From: Clostridia bacterium
GTDB taxonomy: Bacteria; Bacillota; Clostridia; Christensenellales; CAG-138
Assembly (NCBI GenBank): GCA_017539215.1
Contig: JAFYHI010000063.1
Span: 1 to 42,908, forward strand
Length of the DNA stretch: 42,908 nucleotides
Direction of reading: 5' to 3'
Part shown: positions 24,355 to 32,389 of the stretch, piece after piece
How the letters are laid out: each line of letters opens with the position of its first letter
Position numbering within the stretch: the stretch's first letter is position 1
The notes under the pieces: model-generated
The model's database searches: none
Told to the model about the DNA's origin: nothing
What the model saw: the letters and a program-made list of their open reading frames with translations, nothing else
Program-made: the position numbers and the translations under genes

Positions 24355-25752
24355 TCAGCGCCTCGCTTTTGAATTGAGCGGGTTCCAAGACCCCTTAAGA
24401 TAATAGGCGAGGAACAGTATGAAAAGCAGCAGATTATGCCCTATCATGCAGGCCCACGCCGAAACGAGGCCCATTGAAAACAGTTTGATGCAGACAAACG
24501 TGCCGAGTATCCTGACGCCCCACATGCCAAGCATGTTGAATATGAACGGGGCAGTCGTTTTGCCGGCGCCCTGCATCATGCCCTCGATTATAAGGCTTAC
24601 GCCGTAGACGGGCTCGGACACCGCCACCATGCGAAGCACCGTTACCGCAAGCGAAATGACCTCCGCGTCCTTTGAGAACACCCCCGCCATGGAGGGCGCG
24701 AACGCGAACAGCAGGCCGCCCGTCAGCGTCATGAGCAGCACCTCTATCACGATATTGACCCGCGCAAGCTCACGAAGGCGCACCCTGTCGCCCGCGCCTA
24801 TCGCGTTGCCTGTCAGCGTTGCGGCGGCGGCCATCATGCCGTAGCCGGGTATGTAGAAGGCGGACTCCACCGTGTTTGCAACGGTGTGCGCGGCGGTGGG
24901 CACCTCACCCAGGGAGTTTATCATTGCCGCAAACGCGACGTAGCCCAAAGAGGTGCCGAACCTTTGCAGCATATTCGGGAACGCCACCCGCATACAGGGT
25001 ACGAGTATCTCGCGGTCGGGCGCGATGGAAAAGCCCTTGGGCGAAATGCTTTCGTGCCGGAACAGCGAGAGCGTTATTATGACCCCGCCTATCAGCACGC
25101 TGACCGCGCTTGCGGCGGCCGCGCCGACCACGCCAAGCCCCGCGCCCCATACGGTGAATTCAAGGCCGAGAACGGATACGGCGCGCGTTTCGTAAATAAG
25201 CAGAAAGTTCAGCAATACGTTTACGATATTCACGATAATGCCCGCGAGCATGGGCGTTTTCGTATCGCCCGCGGCACGGAGCACCGTGCCGAATATGATG
25301 GTTGCCGTGCGCGGAAGCATGGGCAGATACAGTATAAAGAAGTATTGGGCGGCAAGGGGCTGTATGCTTTCGGCCACCTGCATCCACCTGGGCACCGCGC
25401 GTGAGAGCGACAGCGTGACCGCCGTAAACAAAAGCCCCGTGACGAGCACCGCAAGCACGCTTTGCGCCGAGGCTTTTTTGGCCTTTTCATGCTCGTTGGC
25501 GCCGCGCATCTGCGAAATGTACGCCAAAAAGCCCACACCGAACGCCGAAATGGTAGAGCCGATGAGCCAGCCCACCGTGGTGGTGGAGCCGACCGCGGCC
25601 GTCGCCTCGGTGCCGAGCGAGCCGACCATGGCGGTGTCTATGTACTGCACCGCCGTCTGCATAAGCTGTTCGAGCATGGTGGGCCACGCAAGCGCGGCGA
25701 CCGTGCCGACAAGGGCGGTGTTGAGCGCCCTTTTTTTAACGTTCCGTTCCAT
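24355..25752 (-). CDS. MATE-family multidrug/cation exporter
   Basis: A 465-residue inner-membrane antiporter with about twelve hydrophobic helices. The N-terminal LAWPTMLEQLMQTAVQYIDTAMVGSLG is the family signature, and the second half repeats the pattern from about 235. The ATG at 25752 has GAGG five bases upstream and a consensus promoter. It extrudes drugs or metabolites using Na+ or H+; the substrate cannot be read from sequence. Confidence 0.93.
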   Translation of the reverse strand: MERNVKKRALNTALVGTVAALAWPTMLEQLMQTAVQYIDTAMVGSLGTEATAAVGSTTTVGWLIGSTISAFGVGFLAYISQMRGANEHEKAKKASAQSVLAVLVTGLLFTAVTLSLSRAVPRWMQVAESIQPLAAQYFFILYLPMLPRTATIIFGTVLRAAGDTKTPMLAGIIVNIVNVLLNFLLIYETRAVSVLGLEFTVWGAGLGVVGAAAASAVSVLIGGVIITLSLFRHESISPKGFSIAPDREILVPCMRVAFPNMLQRFGTSLGYVAFAAMINSLGEVPTAAHTVANTVESAFYIPGYGMMAAAATLTGNAIGAGDRVRLRELARVNIVIEVLLMTLTGGLLFAFAPSMAGVFSKDAEVISLAVTVLRMVAVSEPVYGVSLIIEGMMQGAGKTTAPFIFNMLGMWGVRILGTFVCIKLFSMGLVSAWACMIGHNLLLFILFLAYYLKGSWNPLNSKARR

Positions 25753-25776
25753 CGTATCCTCAATACTCCACGAGGG

Positions 25777-25805
25777 ATTATAACAGAAAATCCGTCCCGG
25801 CTCAA
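25777..25805 (-). promoter_or_regulatory. Promoter of the MATE gene
   Basis: Minus strand TTGAGC (25800-25805), 17-bp spacer, TATAAT (25777-25782). Confidence 0.75.
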
Positions 25806-25825
25806 GGAAAAAAACCGACGGGCTC

Positions 25826-25856
25826 AAAAAAGGCCGCAGACCGTATCGGCCTGCGG
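25826..25856 (-). terminator. Terminator of the beta-helix lipoprotein gene
   Basis: On the minus strand a CCGCAG / CTGCGG stem (loop 11 bases) is followed by CCTTTTTT. Confidence 0.8.
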
Positions 25857-25880
25857 TGGATCTTACCGTGGGGCACGCGC

Positions 25881-27572
25881 TCAGCTGCCCGTGACGCTCG
25901 TGTCGGAGGCCACAAGGGTCTGCCCGTAAGCGTAGTTATTGGTGAACGTGTACTCCGTTCCGCCCACGTTGACCGTGTGCGTGCCCTGGGAGTGGAGCGA
26001 AAGGTCGATCTGCTTCATATCGGAGCCCGCCATTATCCTGCCGTAGCCCAGCACAATAATGGTGCCTCCCGTGACGGTAACGCCGCTCTCCGCGTCTATC
26101 GCGGCGGACATCTCCATATTGGGGCCGCGGGTAATGACGAGGCCGCCCGTCTGGGTGTACGTGCCGTTGGAATCAATGCCGTCGGTGTCGCCGTTAGGCG
26201 AGACCGCCGCGTCAAGCACGCCGCCCGTAACGTTGACAGCGGCTTCGCTTGCGCCCTTGGTGGCATTTACCGCGTCATCCACAGCGGTGACGACGGTATA
26301 GCCTCCGGAGATGTTTATGACGTTGCCTTCAAGCCCCTCGTACGCGCTGTCGATGTTGATAACGCCTCCGGATATCTCTATCGTGCCGTCCGCGTGGATG
26401 GCGTCCGCGCCGGAGACCGTCTGCTGACCGCCCCAGCCGCCGTGGCCCCCGGGGCCCATTCTGCCGCCGCCCGTCTTGCCCTCGGGGGAATAGACCGCCA
26501 TCTGCACCGTGCCGCCGGACACGTTTATATTGCCCTCGCCCGTGCCGCCGGCCTCAAATGAAGTGCCGCTGTCGGCGTGGAGGCCATCGTCATAGCTTGA
26601 TATGCTGATGAGCCCCGACGAGATATTGACCGAGTTTGCGGCCTTGACGCCCTTATAGGAGGTGACGGAAGCGTCGCTTGCGGTGTAGGCCGAATACGAC
26701 CCGGTGTACACCGTGACGGAGGGCTCTTCGGCTGCCTCGCCCGTGAACATATTGAAGTCGTGCGCGGCCTGTATGCCGTCGCCCGCAGCATAGACTGCAA
26801 CGGAGCCGCCCTCTATATTGACGTCGCCGCGCACCTTGCCGCTCTTTGAAAGGTCTGTGCTCTCGGTCTTTATGCCGTCGCCCTTGGTCGATATCGCAAC
26901 CACGGCGCCGCTCTTGACCGTCACCGAATCCTTGCCCTTTATGGCGTTGTTTACCGCGGTCACTTTGAGCGAAAGCTTCTGTACCGTCACGTCCTTGCTG
27001 CAGCTTACGCCGTTGTTGTAGCCCGCGTTTATAACGAGTACGCCGCTGCCCTTGAGCTTTAAGTCGACCTTGGAGCTTATTGCGCCCTCGCCCTGCTCCG
27101 CATCATCCGCGGTCTTTTCAGCGCGGTTATCGTTAATGACGTTCTGGGTGCCCTTTTTGGCGGAGATCTCCACCTTGTCCGCCGAAAGCACCTTTATGGG
27201 CGAGTCGGCCGAGCAGGAGATCGCCGTGCCGGAGAGCTCAAGCACCACCTCGTCGTTCTCGGAGGCCTGCACCACGATCTGCCCCTCCAGCGCGCCGCGC
27301 AGCGCGTAAGTGCCCGCAGCCGTTACGGTGTAAACGCCGCCGTCCTGCGTAAATGCGCCGTCCTCGGTGGTCATGGAGAACTCGCCCACTGCCGCCTCGG
27401 CGGTGATGGAATCATCCGAAACGGGGGTCGCTTCGACCGAAGACGCGCCCTGCCCGGAGGGGAGCGGGGTGGTATCATGGCCCGTGCTGCCGCTGAATGC
27501 GCCCGAGCACCCCGCGCTTACCGCCATTATTATGCAAAGCGCCGCGATGAGCGCCGTTTTAAAAAGCTTCAT
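25881..27572 (-). CDS. Cthe_2159-like (DUF4353) beta-helix carbohydrate-binding lipoprotein
   Basis: A 563-residue exported lipoprotein: signal peptide with lipobox SAGC, a Ser/Gly/Pro/Thr-rich linker, then repeated short beta-strand modules with Gly-Asp-Gly turns (for example GDGIKTES, GDGIQAAH, DDGLHADSG, ADAIHADG, TDGIDSNG). These match the Cthe_2159 (PF14262) parallel beta-helix family, whose founder binds cellulose and polygalacturonate. A glycine-rich insertion (GGGRMGPGGHGGWGG) near residue 370 is odd and may be an exposed loop. It has its own promoter and terminator. Confidence 0.85.
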   Translation of the reverse strand: MKLFKTALIAALCIIMAVSAGCSGAFSGSTGHDTTPLPSGQGASSVEATPVSDDSITAEAAVGEFSMTTEDGAFTQDGGVYTVTAAGTYALRGALEGQIVVQASENDEVVLELSGTAISCSADSPIKVLSADKVEISAKKGTQNVINDNRAEKTADDAEQGEGAISSKVDLKLKGSGVLVINAGYNNGVSCSKDVTVQKLSLKVTAVNNAIKGKDSVTVKSGAVVAISTKGDGIKTESTDLSKSGKVRGDVNIEGGSVAVYAAGDGIQAAHDFNMFTGEAAEEPSVTVYTGSYSAYTASDASVTSYKGVKAANSVNISSGLISISSYDDGLHADSGTSFEAGGTGEGNINVSGGTVQMAVYSPEGKTGGGRMGPGGHGGWGGQQTVSGADAIHADGTIEISGGVINIDSAYEGLEGNVINISGGYTVVTAVDDAVNATKGASEAAVNVTGGVLDAAVSPNGDTDGIDSNGTYTQTGGLVITRGPNMEMSAAIDAESGVTVTGGTIIVLGYGRIMAGSDMKQIDLSLHSQGTHTVNVGGTEYTFTNNYAYGQTLVASDTSVTGS

Positions 27573-27602
27573 AAAAAAGCTCCTCCTTTTTTGATTTCAC
27601 GT

Positions 27603-27631
27603 ATTCTACCAGAGCGGCCCGTATAATTCAA
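27603..27631 (-). promoter_or_regulatory. Promoter of the beta-helix lipoprotein gene
   Basis: Minus strand TTGAAT (27626-27631), 17-bp spacer, TAGAAT (27603-27608). Confidence 0.65.
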
Positions 27632-27703
27632 CCCGTGCCGCTTACTTGTCACTTTTAAGCCGAGAGTTTTCTATATGTGAGTATCGGGGCCGACATTTGT
27701 GTT

Positions 27704-28726
27704 TCAGCGGCCGTCATTATTTGACCTTGCACAGTACGGGGCCTCGTAAAGCCTGCCGTGGACGAAGTAATTGTATGACCTGCATCCGCCGGCACACCGC
27801 CGCCCCTCGGGACAGGTGCTGCATGCGCCGGTCAAAAGCTCCGGCCTGAAGCCCCTGTTGTATGAAAAAGCCTTCGGATCCTCCCAGATATCCCTGAGCG
27901 TGCGTTCTCGCAGGTTCCCTTCGATAAAGCGCTCGTCATACATGGACTCGCATCCGCGCACGTTGCCGACGCTGTCTATGCCGATGGCGTTGAGCCCCGC
28001 GCTGCACCCCGTAAACGGCGCGCCTCCGGAGCGCACACCGCGAAGCCTGTCCTCGTCGAACGTAAAATAGCCTATGTTGTCGGCAATGCCAAGGGGATAG
28101 TCGACCGCGTCGATATGCCTGCGCACGAATCCAAGCACCGCGTCAACGCTGAAACGGTGGTCAACGCCGCTTTGCGCGTTGCCCATAGGCGAACACGCCT
28201 GAAGCTGCCACGCGGCTATGGGCAGCCCGCCTATGCACGAAAACAGCTCCTCAAGTCGGGGCGCGTTTTCGGCGTTGAGAGTGGTAATGACGGACGCGGG
28301 TATGCCGTTTTCGGTCAGGGTTTTAAGCGCAAACACCGCGCGGTCAAAGCTGCCGCTGCTCCTGTACCTGTCGTGCACGTCTTTGGGACCGTCGATCGAC
28401 ACCGCCACGGATTCGACCCCCGCGGCCTTCAGCCTTGCTATATGCTCGGGCCCGAACAAAAAGCCGTTAGTTATGATCGCCGTGCGCACGCCGCGGTCGG
28501 TGAGTCTTTTTACGATGGCGTCCCAGTCCGGGCGCATGAAAACCTCGCCGCCTATCATGGACACGCGGCGGCAGCCCAGCTCCGCAAGCTGGTCAGCTAC
28601 CAGGAAGCATTCGCTTGCGGTAAGCTCGTTGGGCCTTGCGCGGCCCGCACGAGAGCCGCAGTATTTGCAGTTGAAACAGCATGCAAGGGTTATCTCCCAC
28701 ACGCAGGAACGCAGCTTATATTCCAT
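27704..28726 (-). CDS. Radical SAM enzyme with SPASM-type C-terminus
   Basis: A 340-residue iron-sulfur enzyme. The SAM-binding cluster motif is CCFNCKYC (Cys16, 20, 23), followed by the barrel with SMIGGEVFMRPDW and SVAVSIDGPKDVHD. The C-terminus has the Cys pattern of SPASM domains, which bind extra clusters: GCSAG, VRGCESMY, LTGACSTCPEGRRCAGGCR and YCAR. SPASM enzymes of this shape modify peptides or proteins. The ATG overlaps the stop of the upstream repeat-rich protein, so the pair is translationally coupled and that protein is a plausible substrate or partner (inferred). Confidence 0.9.
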   Translation of the reverse strand: MEYKLRSCVWEITLACCFNCKYCGSRAGRARPNELTASECFLVADQLAELGCRRVSMIGGEVFMRPDWDAIVKRLTDRGVRTAIITNGFLFGPEHIARLKAAGVESVAVSIDGPKDVHDRYRSSGSFDRAVFALKTLTENGIPASVITTLNAENAPRLEELFSCIGGLPIAAWQLQACSPMGNAQSGVDHRFSVDAVLGFVRRHIDAVDYPLGIADNIGYFTFDEDRLRGVRSGGAPFTGCSAGLNAIGIDSVGNVRGCESMYDERFIEGNLRERTLRDIWEDPKAFSYNRGFRPELLTGACSTCPEGRRCAGGCRSYNYFVHGRLYEAPYCARSNNDGR

Positions 28727-29427
28727 CAGATGAGCTTTTCCCCGCAATTGCGGCAGAACTTGTCTCCTCTCACGCAGGGCGTACCGCATTCCGGGCAGTA
28801 ATTAGGCGTCTGCCTCATACCCATACCCATCATGTTTATGGGCGTCCTGCTCGGATCGTTCATAACGAGCCCGCAGACCTGAGGCGGGTTCTTCTCCATC
28901 TCCTCCATGAGGATCCGCATCTTCTCGTCGTCGTCCTCTTCAGGCGTTTCGGGAGCGGGCTCTTCGGGCGTTTCGGGAGCGGGCTCCCCTGCCGTTTCGG
29001 GCTTTTCGTCAACATTTCCCACGAACGCGCCCGCCATCTGCCACCTGCCGGCAAACCAGTCCGGCCCGGCGTACACGCACATAAACGCATTCGGGTCGGT
29101 ATCCGGAACAAAGCTTTGGGGATATGACGGCTCATCGGGCTGCGTCGGTTCCCCGGGCTGCGTCGGCTCCTCGGGCTCCGTCGGCTCATCGGGCTCCGTC
29201 GGCTCCCCAGGCTCCGTCGGCTCCTCGGGCTCCGTCGGCTCCTCGGGCTCCTCCCCGGGCATGGGACAGGCATAAACGTCCACCATGCCGCGGTCGTCCT
29301 TCTCGGCGTGGCTTTCGGGATAATCGCGGGGCGTTTCCTCCCGCTCTTCATCGGGATTTTTGGGCTGCGGGCGGAAAAAGCCCGGCGCGGCATACAGGGC
29401 TACAAACCTGCGATCCTTTTTCTTCAT
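28726..29427 (-). CDS. Repeat-rich zinc-ribbon protein, candidate substrate of the radical SAM enzyme
   Basis: A 233-residue protein starting at the ATG with GAGG upstream. Three related motifs occur: VALYAAPGFF (about 9-18), VDVYACPMPG (about 49-58) and CVYAGPDWF (about 117-125), all of the form V-x-Y-A-x-P (first copy A-L-Y). Between the second and third lies an acidic proline-rich repeat of six-residue units (E-P-T-E/Q-P-x). Another PETPEE repeat precedes the C-terminal zinc ribbon with Cys211, 214, 225 and 228. There is no signal peptide or transmembrane segment. It is not a characterised family to my knowledge. Confidence 0.75.
   Translation of the reverse strand: MKKKDRRFVALYAAPGFFRPQPKNPDEEREETPRDYPESHAEKDDRGMVDVYACPMPGEEPEEPTEPEEPTEPGEPTEPDEPTEPEEPTQPGEPTQPDEPSYPQSFVPDTDPNAFMCVYAGPDWFAGRWQMAGAFVGNVDEKPETAGEPAPETPEEPAPETPEEDDDEKMRILMEEMEKNPPQVCGLVMNDPSRTPINMMGMGMRQTPNYCPECGTPCVRGDKFCRNCGEKLI
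29129..29254. repeat. Seven 18-bp tandem repeats coding for the proline/acid repeat
   Basis: Units of the type GGCTCxTCGGGCTCCGTC repeat in frame on the minus-strand gene. The array could expand or contract by slippage without shifting the frame. Confidence 0.9.
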
Positions 29428-29479
29428 ATAATACGACCTCACTTATCGTTAAGCTTTCCGTTGGGTTTGCCCGGATTTT

Positions 29480-29508
29480 AGTTTATCACGCCGGACTGCC
29501 TTTGTAAA
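29480..29508 (-). promoter_or_regulatory. Promoter of the repeat protein/radical SAM operon
   Basis: Minus strand TTTACA (29503-29508), 17-bp spacer, TAAACT (29480-29485). Confidence 0.6.
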
Positions 29509-29580
29509 GGCTTGAGGAGGGTGAAATATATTTTCTTCGGGCACATGCGCCGCCCGTGCAAAAATCGCGGCGGTTGGGGC

Positions 29581-29609
29581 TTTACCCGCGGCCCGGAATG
29601 GTGTAAAAT
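29581..29609 (+). promoter_or_regulatory. Possible promoter of murG
   Basis: TTTACC (29581-29586), 17-bp spacer, TAAAAT (29604-29609), about 85 bases before the ATG. A TATAAT follows directly but has no well-spaced -35 box. Confidence 0.45.
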
Positions 29610-29693
29610 ATAATGGGTTTTTGGGTGGTAACAGCCGCCCGTACCGCTTGAATAGATTATTTACGAAAGAACTACAAGGGGGTCCTTCCTGCG

Positions 29694-30770
29694 ATGAAAA
29701 AGATATTGATGACCGGCGGCGGCTCTGCGGGGCACGTCACGCCCAACATTGCGCTGATGCCCGCGCTTATGGAGGCGGGGTTTGAGATCCACTATGCCGG
29801 CCTGAAGGACGGCATAGAGCGCGGCCTTGTTACCGCGGTGCCGGGCGTGACCTATCACGAGATAGAGTCGGGCAAGCTGCGCAGGTATCTGTCGGTCAAA
29901 AACCTTGCCAGCCCCTTTAAGGTTTTAAAGGGCGTTTCGCAGGCCAAAAAGCTGGTGCGTGAACTGAAGCCCGACGTGGTGTTTTCAAAGGGCGGGTTCG
30001 TAAGCGTGCCCGTGGTGATGGCGGCAAAGGGCGTCTGCCCCGTCGTCTGCCACGAGTCGGACTACACCCCGGGCCTTGCCAACAGGATAGCCGGACGCTA
30101 CGCCGACACCGTATGCGTGACGTTTGACGATACCGTCGCCGCCTCGGACGGGCGCATTGCAAAGAAGATGGTCGTGACCGGCACGCCCATACGCCCCATG
30201 CTGTTTACCGGCGAGCGCGGGCGCGGGCTTAACGCAATGGGCTTTACGGGCGAAAAGCCCGTACTCATGGTGATGGGCGGCAGCCTTGGCGCCGCCGCGG
30301 TGAACGAGGGCGTGCGCGAGGCGCTGCCGGGGCTGCTTAAAACATTTGACGTGTGCCACCAATGCGGCAAGGGCAAGGTCGACGAAACGATAAATATGCC
30401 CGGCTACCGTCAGTTTGAGTATGTACGCGACGAGCTGCCCGATATGCTGGCGGCGGCAAGCGTGGTTATCTCACGCGCGGGGGCGAACGCCGTTTTCGAG
30501 TTCATGGCGCTTGGCCTGCCCGCGCTGCTGATACCGCTGCCCCTGGAAGCAAGCCGCGGCGACCAGATACTGAACGCCGACTATATCGTCAAAAAGGGCT
30601 ATGCGCTGAAGCTCGACCAGAAGGACATGAGCCCGGAAAAGCTTGTTTCGATGACGAACGAACTGCTTGAGCGCAGGGACGCTATGCGAAACGCAATGCT
30701 TGCGGACAGGAGCGCGAACGGCACCGAAAACGTGCTTGCCGTGATATTGAAGGCCGCGGGCGTACGCTGA
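29694..30770 (+). CDS. murG: MurG, lipid II-forming N-acetylglucosaminyltransferase
   Basis: A 358-residue membrane-associated glycosyltransferase that adds GlcNAc to lipid I to make lipid II for peptidoglycan. The N-terminal MKKILMTGGGSAGHVTPN glycine-rich loop, the FSKGGFVSVPVVMAA block, CHESDYTPGLANRIAG and the donor-side SRAGANAVFEFMALGLPALLIPLP are typical. It sits apart from a division cluster, with a methyltransferase gene 14 bases downstream, and murC nearby on the other strand. Confidence 0.95.
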   Translation: MKKILMTGGGSAGHVTPNIALMPALMEAGFEIHYAGLKDGIERGLVTAVPGVTYHEIESGKLRRYLSVKNLASPFKVLKGVSQAKKLVRELKPDVVFSKGGFVSVPVVMAAKGVCPVVCHESDYTPGLANRIAGRYADTVCVTFDDTVAASDGRIAKKMVVTGTPIRPMLFTGERGRGLNAMGFTGEKPVLMVMGGSLGAAAVNEGVREALPGLLKTFDVCHQCGKGKVDETINMPGYRQFEYVRDELPDMLAAASVVISRAGANAVFEFMALGLPALLIPLPLEASRGDQILNADYIVKKGYALKLDQKDMSPEKLVSMTNELLERRDAMRNAMLADRSANGTENVLAVILKAAGVR

Positions 30771-30784
30771 ACGGAAGACGGAAT

Positions 30785-32338
30785 ATGAAGAAGCTGACTA
30801 AAGACGAAATACGCGCCGCGCTTGCCCTGCCGAACGGGCCGGAGAAGCTGGCGAATATGAACGCGGACCCCGACGCGCTGCTGCGCGAGGCGGTTGCGCT
30901 CTTTTGCGAGGAGGGCGCGGCTTCCGCGCTGCTTGTGCGGCTTGTTTCGAACAAGACAAACGTTATACGCCTGCGCGGGAACGCCGGCTTTACGGAAAGC
31001 CTCAGATCGAGCCTTGCGGCCGAGAGTCCGAAGCTCAGGCGAAACGCCGCAAGGCTTGCGGGCGCGCTGAAGGACGACTCTTTTGCGGAGCCCCTTGCCC
31101 GGGCGCTTGCGTGCGAATCGCAGCGCTTCGTGCGGCCGAGCCAGATACTTGCGCTGGGCTCGCTTGGAGGCGAGACCGCCAAAGCCGCGCTTGAGGCGCA
31201 CAAGGTCGCCCCCGCGGCTGACGATACCGAGCTTAAGCACTATAACGAGGAATGCGACGCGATGGCGCTTGCGCTGAGGCAGCTCCGTCCGCGCGCAGAG
31301 CATGAATTCACGGGGTTTAAGGCCGCGCACACCGTTGAGCTTCGCGCGGCGCAGATGCTGACGCATCAGCTTGAGAGCGAGCTTGAGGAGCTGGGCTACG
31401 CCTCGTTCGACGTGCGCGTTTCGAGCCTGAAGGTGGAAACGGACGATTACCCCGGGCTTTTTGCGGCGCGGTGCTTTTCGGAGGCGCTGCTGCCCATTGG
31501 CACGGTTTCTCTTGACGCGAAGGCGATAGCCGCCAAGGCCGCCCCCGCGCTGGAGGCGCTGATGCGCGAAGCGCACGCGGGCGAGCCGCCGTACAGGTTT
31601 CGCGTGGAGCTTAACGTGAGCGCAGCCGAGGGCGAGCTTGACAGGGCGGCGCTCGTCAAGGCGACAGCCGCCGCTGTCGAGAACGGTTCGCTTGCAAACT
31701 CCCCCTCCGATTACGAGGTCGAGCTGCGCGTGGAAGGCAGCGCCCGCGGCGCGCGCCTGTACGCCAAGCTTTTCTCCTTCCGCGACACGCGCTTTGATTA
31801 CCGTGAGGGCTCCATTCCCGCATCCATGGCTCCGAACGTGGCGGCGTCGGTTTTACGGCTTGCGTCGGAATACCTGAGCGTGAACGCGCGCGTCATCGAC
31901 CCCTGCTGCGGCAGCGGCACGCTTTTGATAGAGCGCGGACTTATGTCGCCCTGCGCCTCGCTCACGGGCGTGGACATTGCCCACCGCGCGATAGATATCG
32001 CCCGCCGCAACTCCGCGCTTGCGGGCGTCAATGCCAAATACACGGTAAACGACATACTGCGCTTTGAGTGCCACCGCCCGTATGACGAGCTTATAGCCAA
32101 TCTGCCCTTCGGCAACCGCGTGGGGACCCATTCATCCTGTGAAAAGCTTTACTCCGGGCTGCTTGCAAAGCTGCCGCAGCTTGTGAAAAAGGGCGGCGTC
32201 GCCATACTTTACACCATGGAGTTCACCCTGCTGAAGCGCCTTATCCGCGAACAGGGCGCGCGCGTCACGCTGCTTTCGCAGTCGCGTACGGAGGCCGGCG
32301 GGCTTACGCCCATGATATTCATACTCCGGGTGAACTGA
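30785..32338 (+). CDS. HEAT-like/RNA methyltransferase fusion (UPF0020/Trm14-RlmL type)
   Basis: A 517-residue protein. Residues 1-150 are Ala/Leu-rich helical repeats (LRRNAARLAGALKDDSFAEPL and similar) resembling HEAT repeats. A middle region (about 180-340) resembles the THUMP part of RNA methyltransferases. The C-terminal Rossmann methyltransferase has the SAM loop DPCCGSGTLL (from about 372) and the catalytic NLPFG (about 439), the N-L/P-P-F/Y pattern of N2-guanine methylating enzymes. It probably methylates tRNA or rRNA; the exact base is not fixed. It is co-transcribed with murG and ends before a terminator. Confidence 0.8.
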   Translation: MKKLTKDEIRAALALPNGPEKLANMNADPDALLREAVALFCEEGAASALLVRLVSNKTNVIRLRGNAGFTESLRSSLAAESPKLRRNAARLAGALKDDSFAEPLARALACESQRFVRPSQILALGSLGGETAKAALEAHKVAPAADDTELKHYNEECDAMALALRQLRPRAEHEFTGFKAAHTVELRAAQMLTHQLESELEELGYASFDVRVSSLKVETDDYPGLFAARCFSEALLPIGTVSLDAKAIAAKAAPALEALMREAHAGEPPYRFRVELNVSAAEGELDRAALVKATAAAVENGSLANSPSDYEVELRVEGSARGARLYAKLFSFRDTRFDYREGSIPASMAPNVAASVLRLASEYLSVNARVIDPCCGSGTLLIERGLMSPCASLTGVDIAHRAIDIARRNSALAGVNAKYTVNDILRFECHRPYDELIANLPFGNRVGTHSSCEKLYSGLLAKLPQLVKKGGVAILYTMEFTLLKRLIREQGARVTLLSQSRTEAGGLTPMIFILRVN

Positions 32339-32351
32339 GCGGATAATAACA

Positions 32352-32377
32352 AAAGCTCCCTGCGCGGGAGCTTTTTT
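32352..32377. terminator. Bidirectional terminator
   Basis: AAAGCTCCC / GGGAGCTTT stem, TGCGC loop and six T. It ends the murG unit and probably also the murC operon from the other side. Confidence 0.88.
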
Positions 32378-32389
32378 GCGTCCTTTATC

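Noticed and set aside
29129-29254. Short regular repeats that could suggest a CRISPR array
   Set aside because: Units are contiguous 18-mers without spacers and encode a proline/acid repeat in frame.
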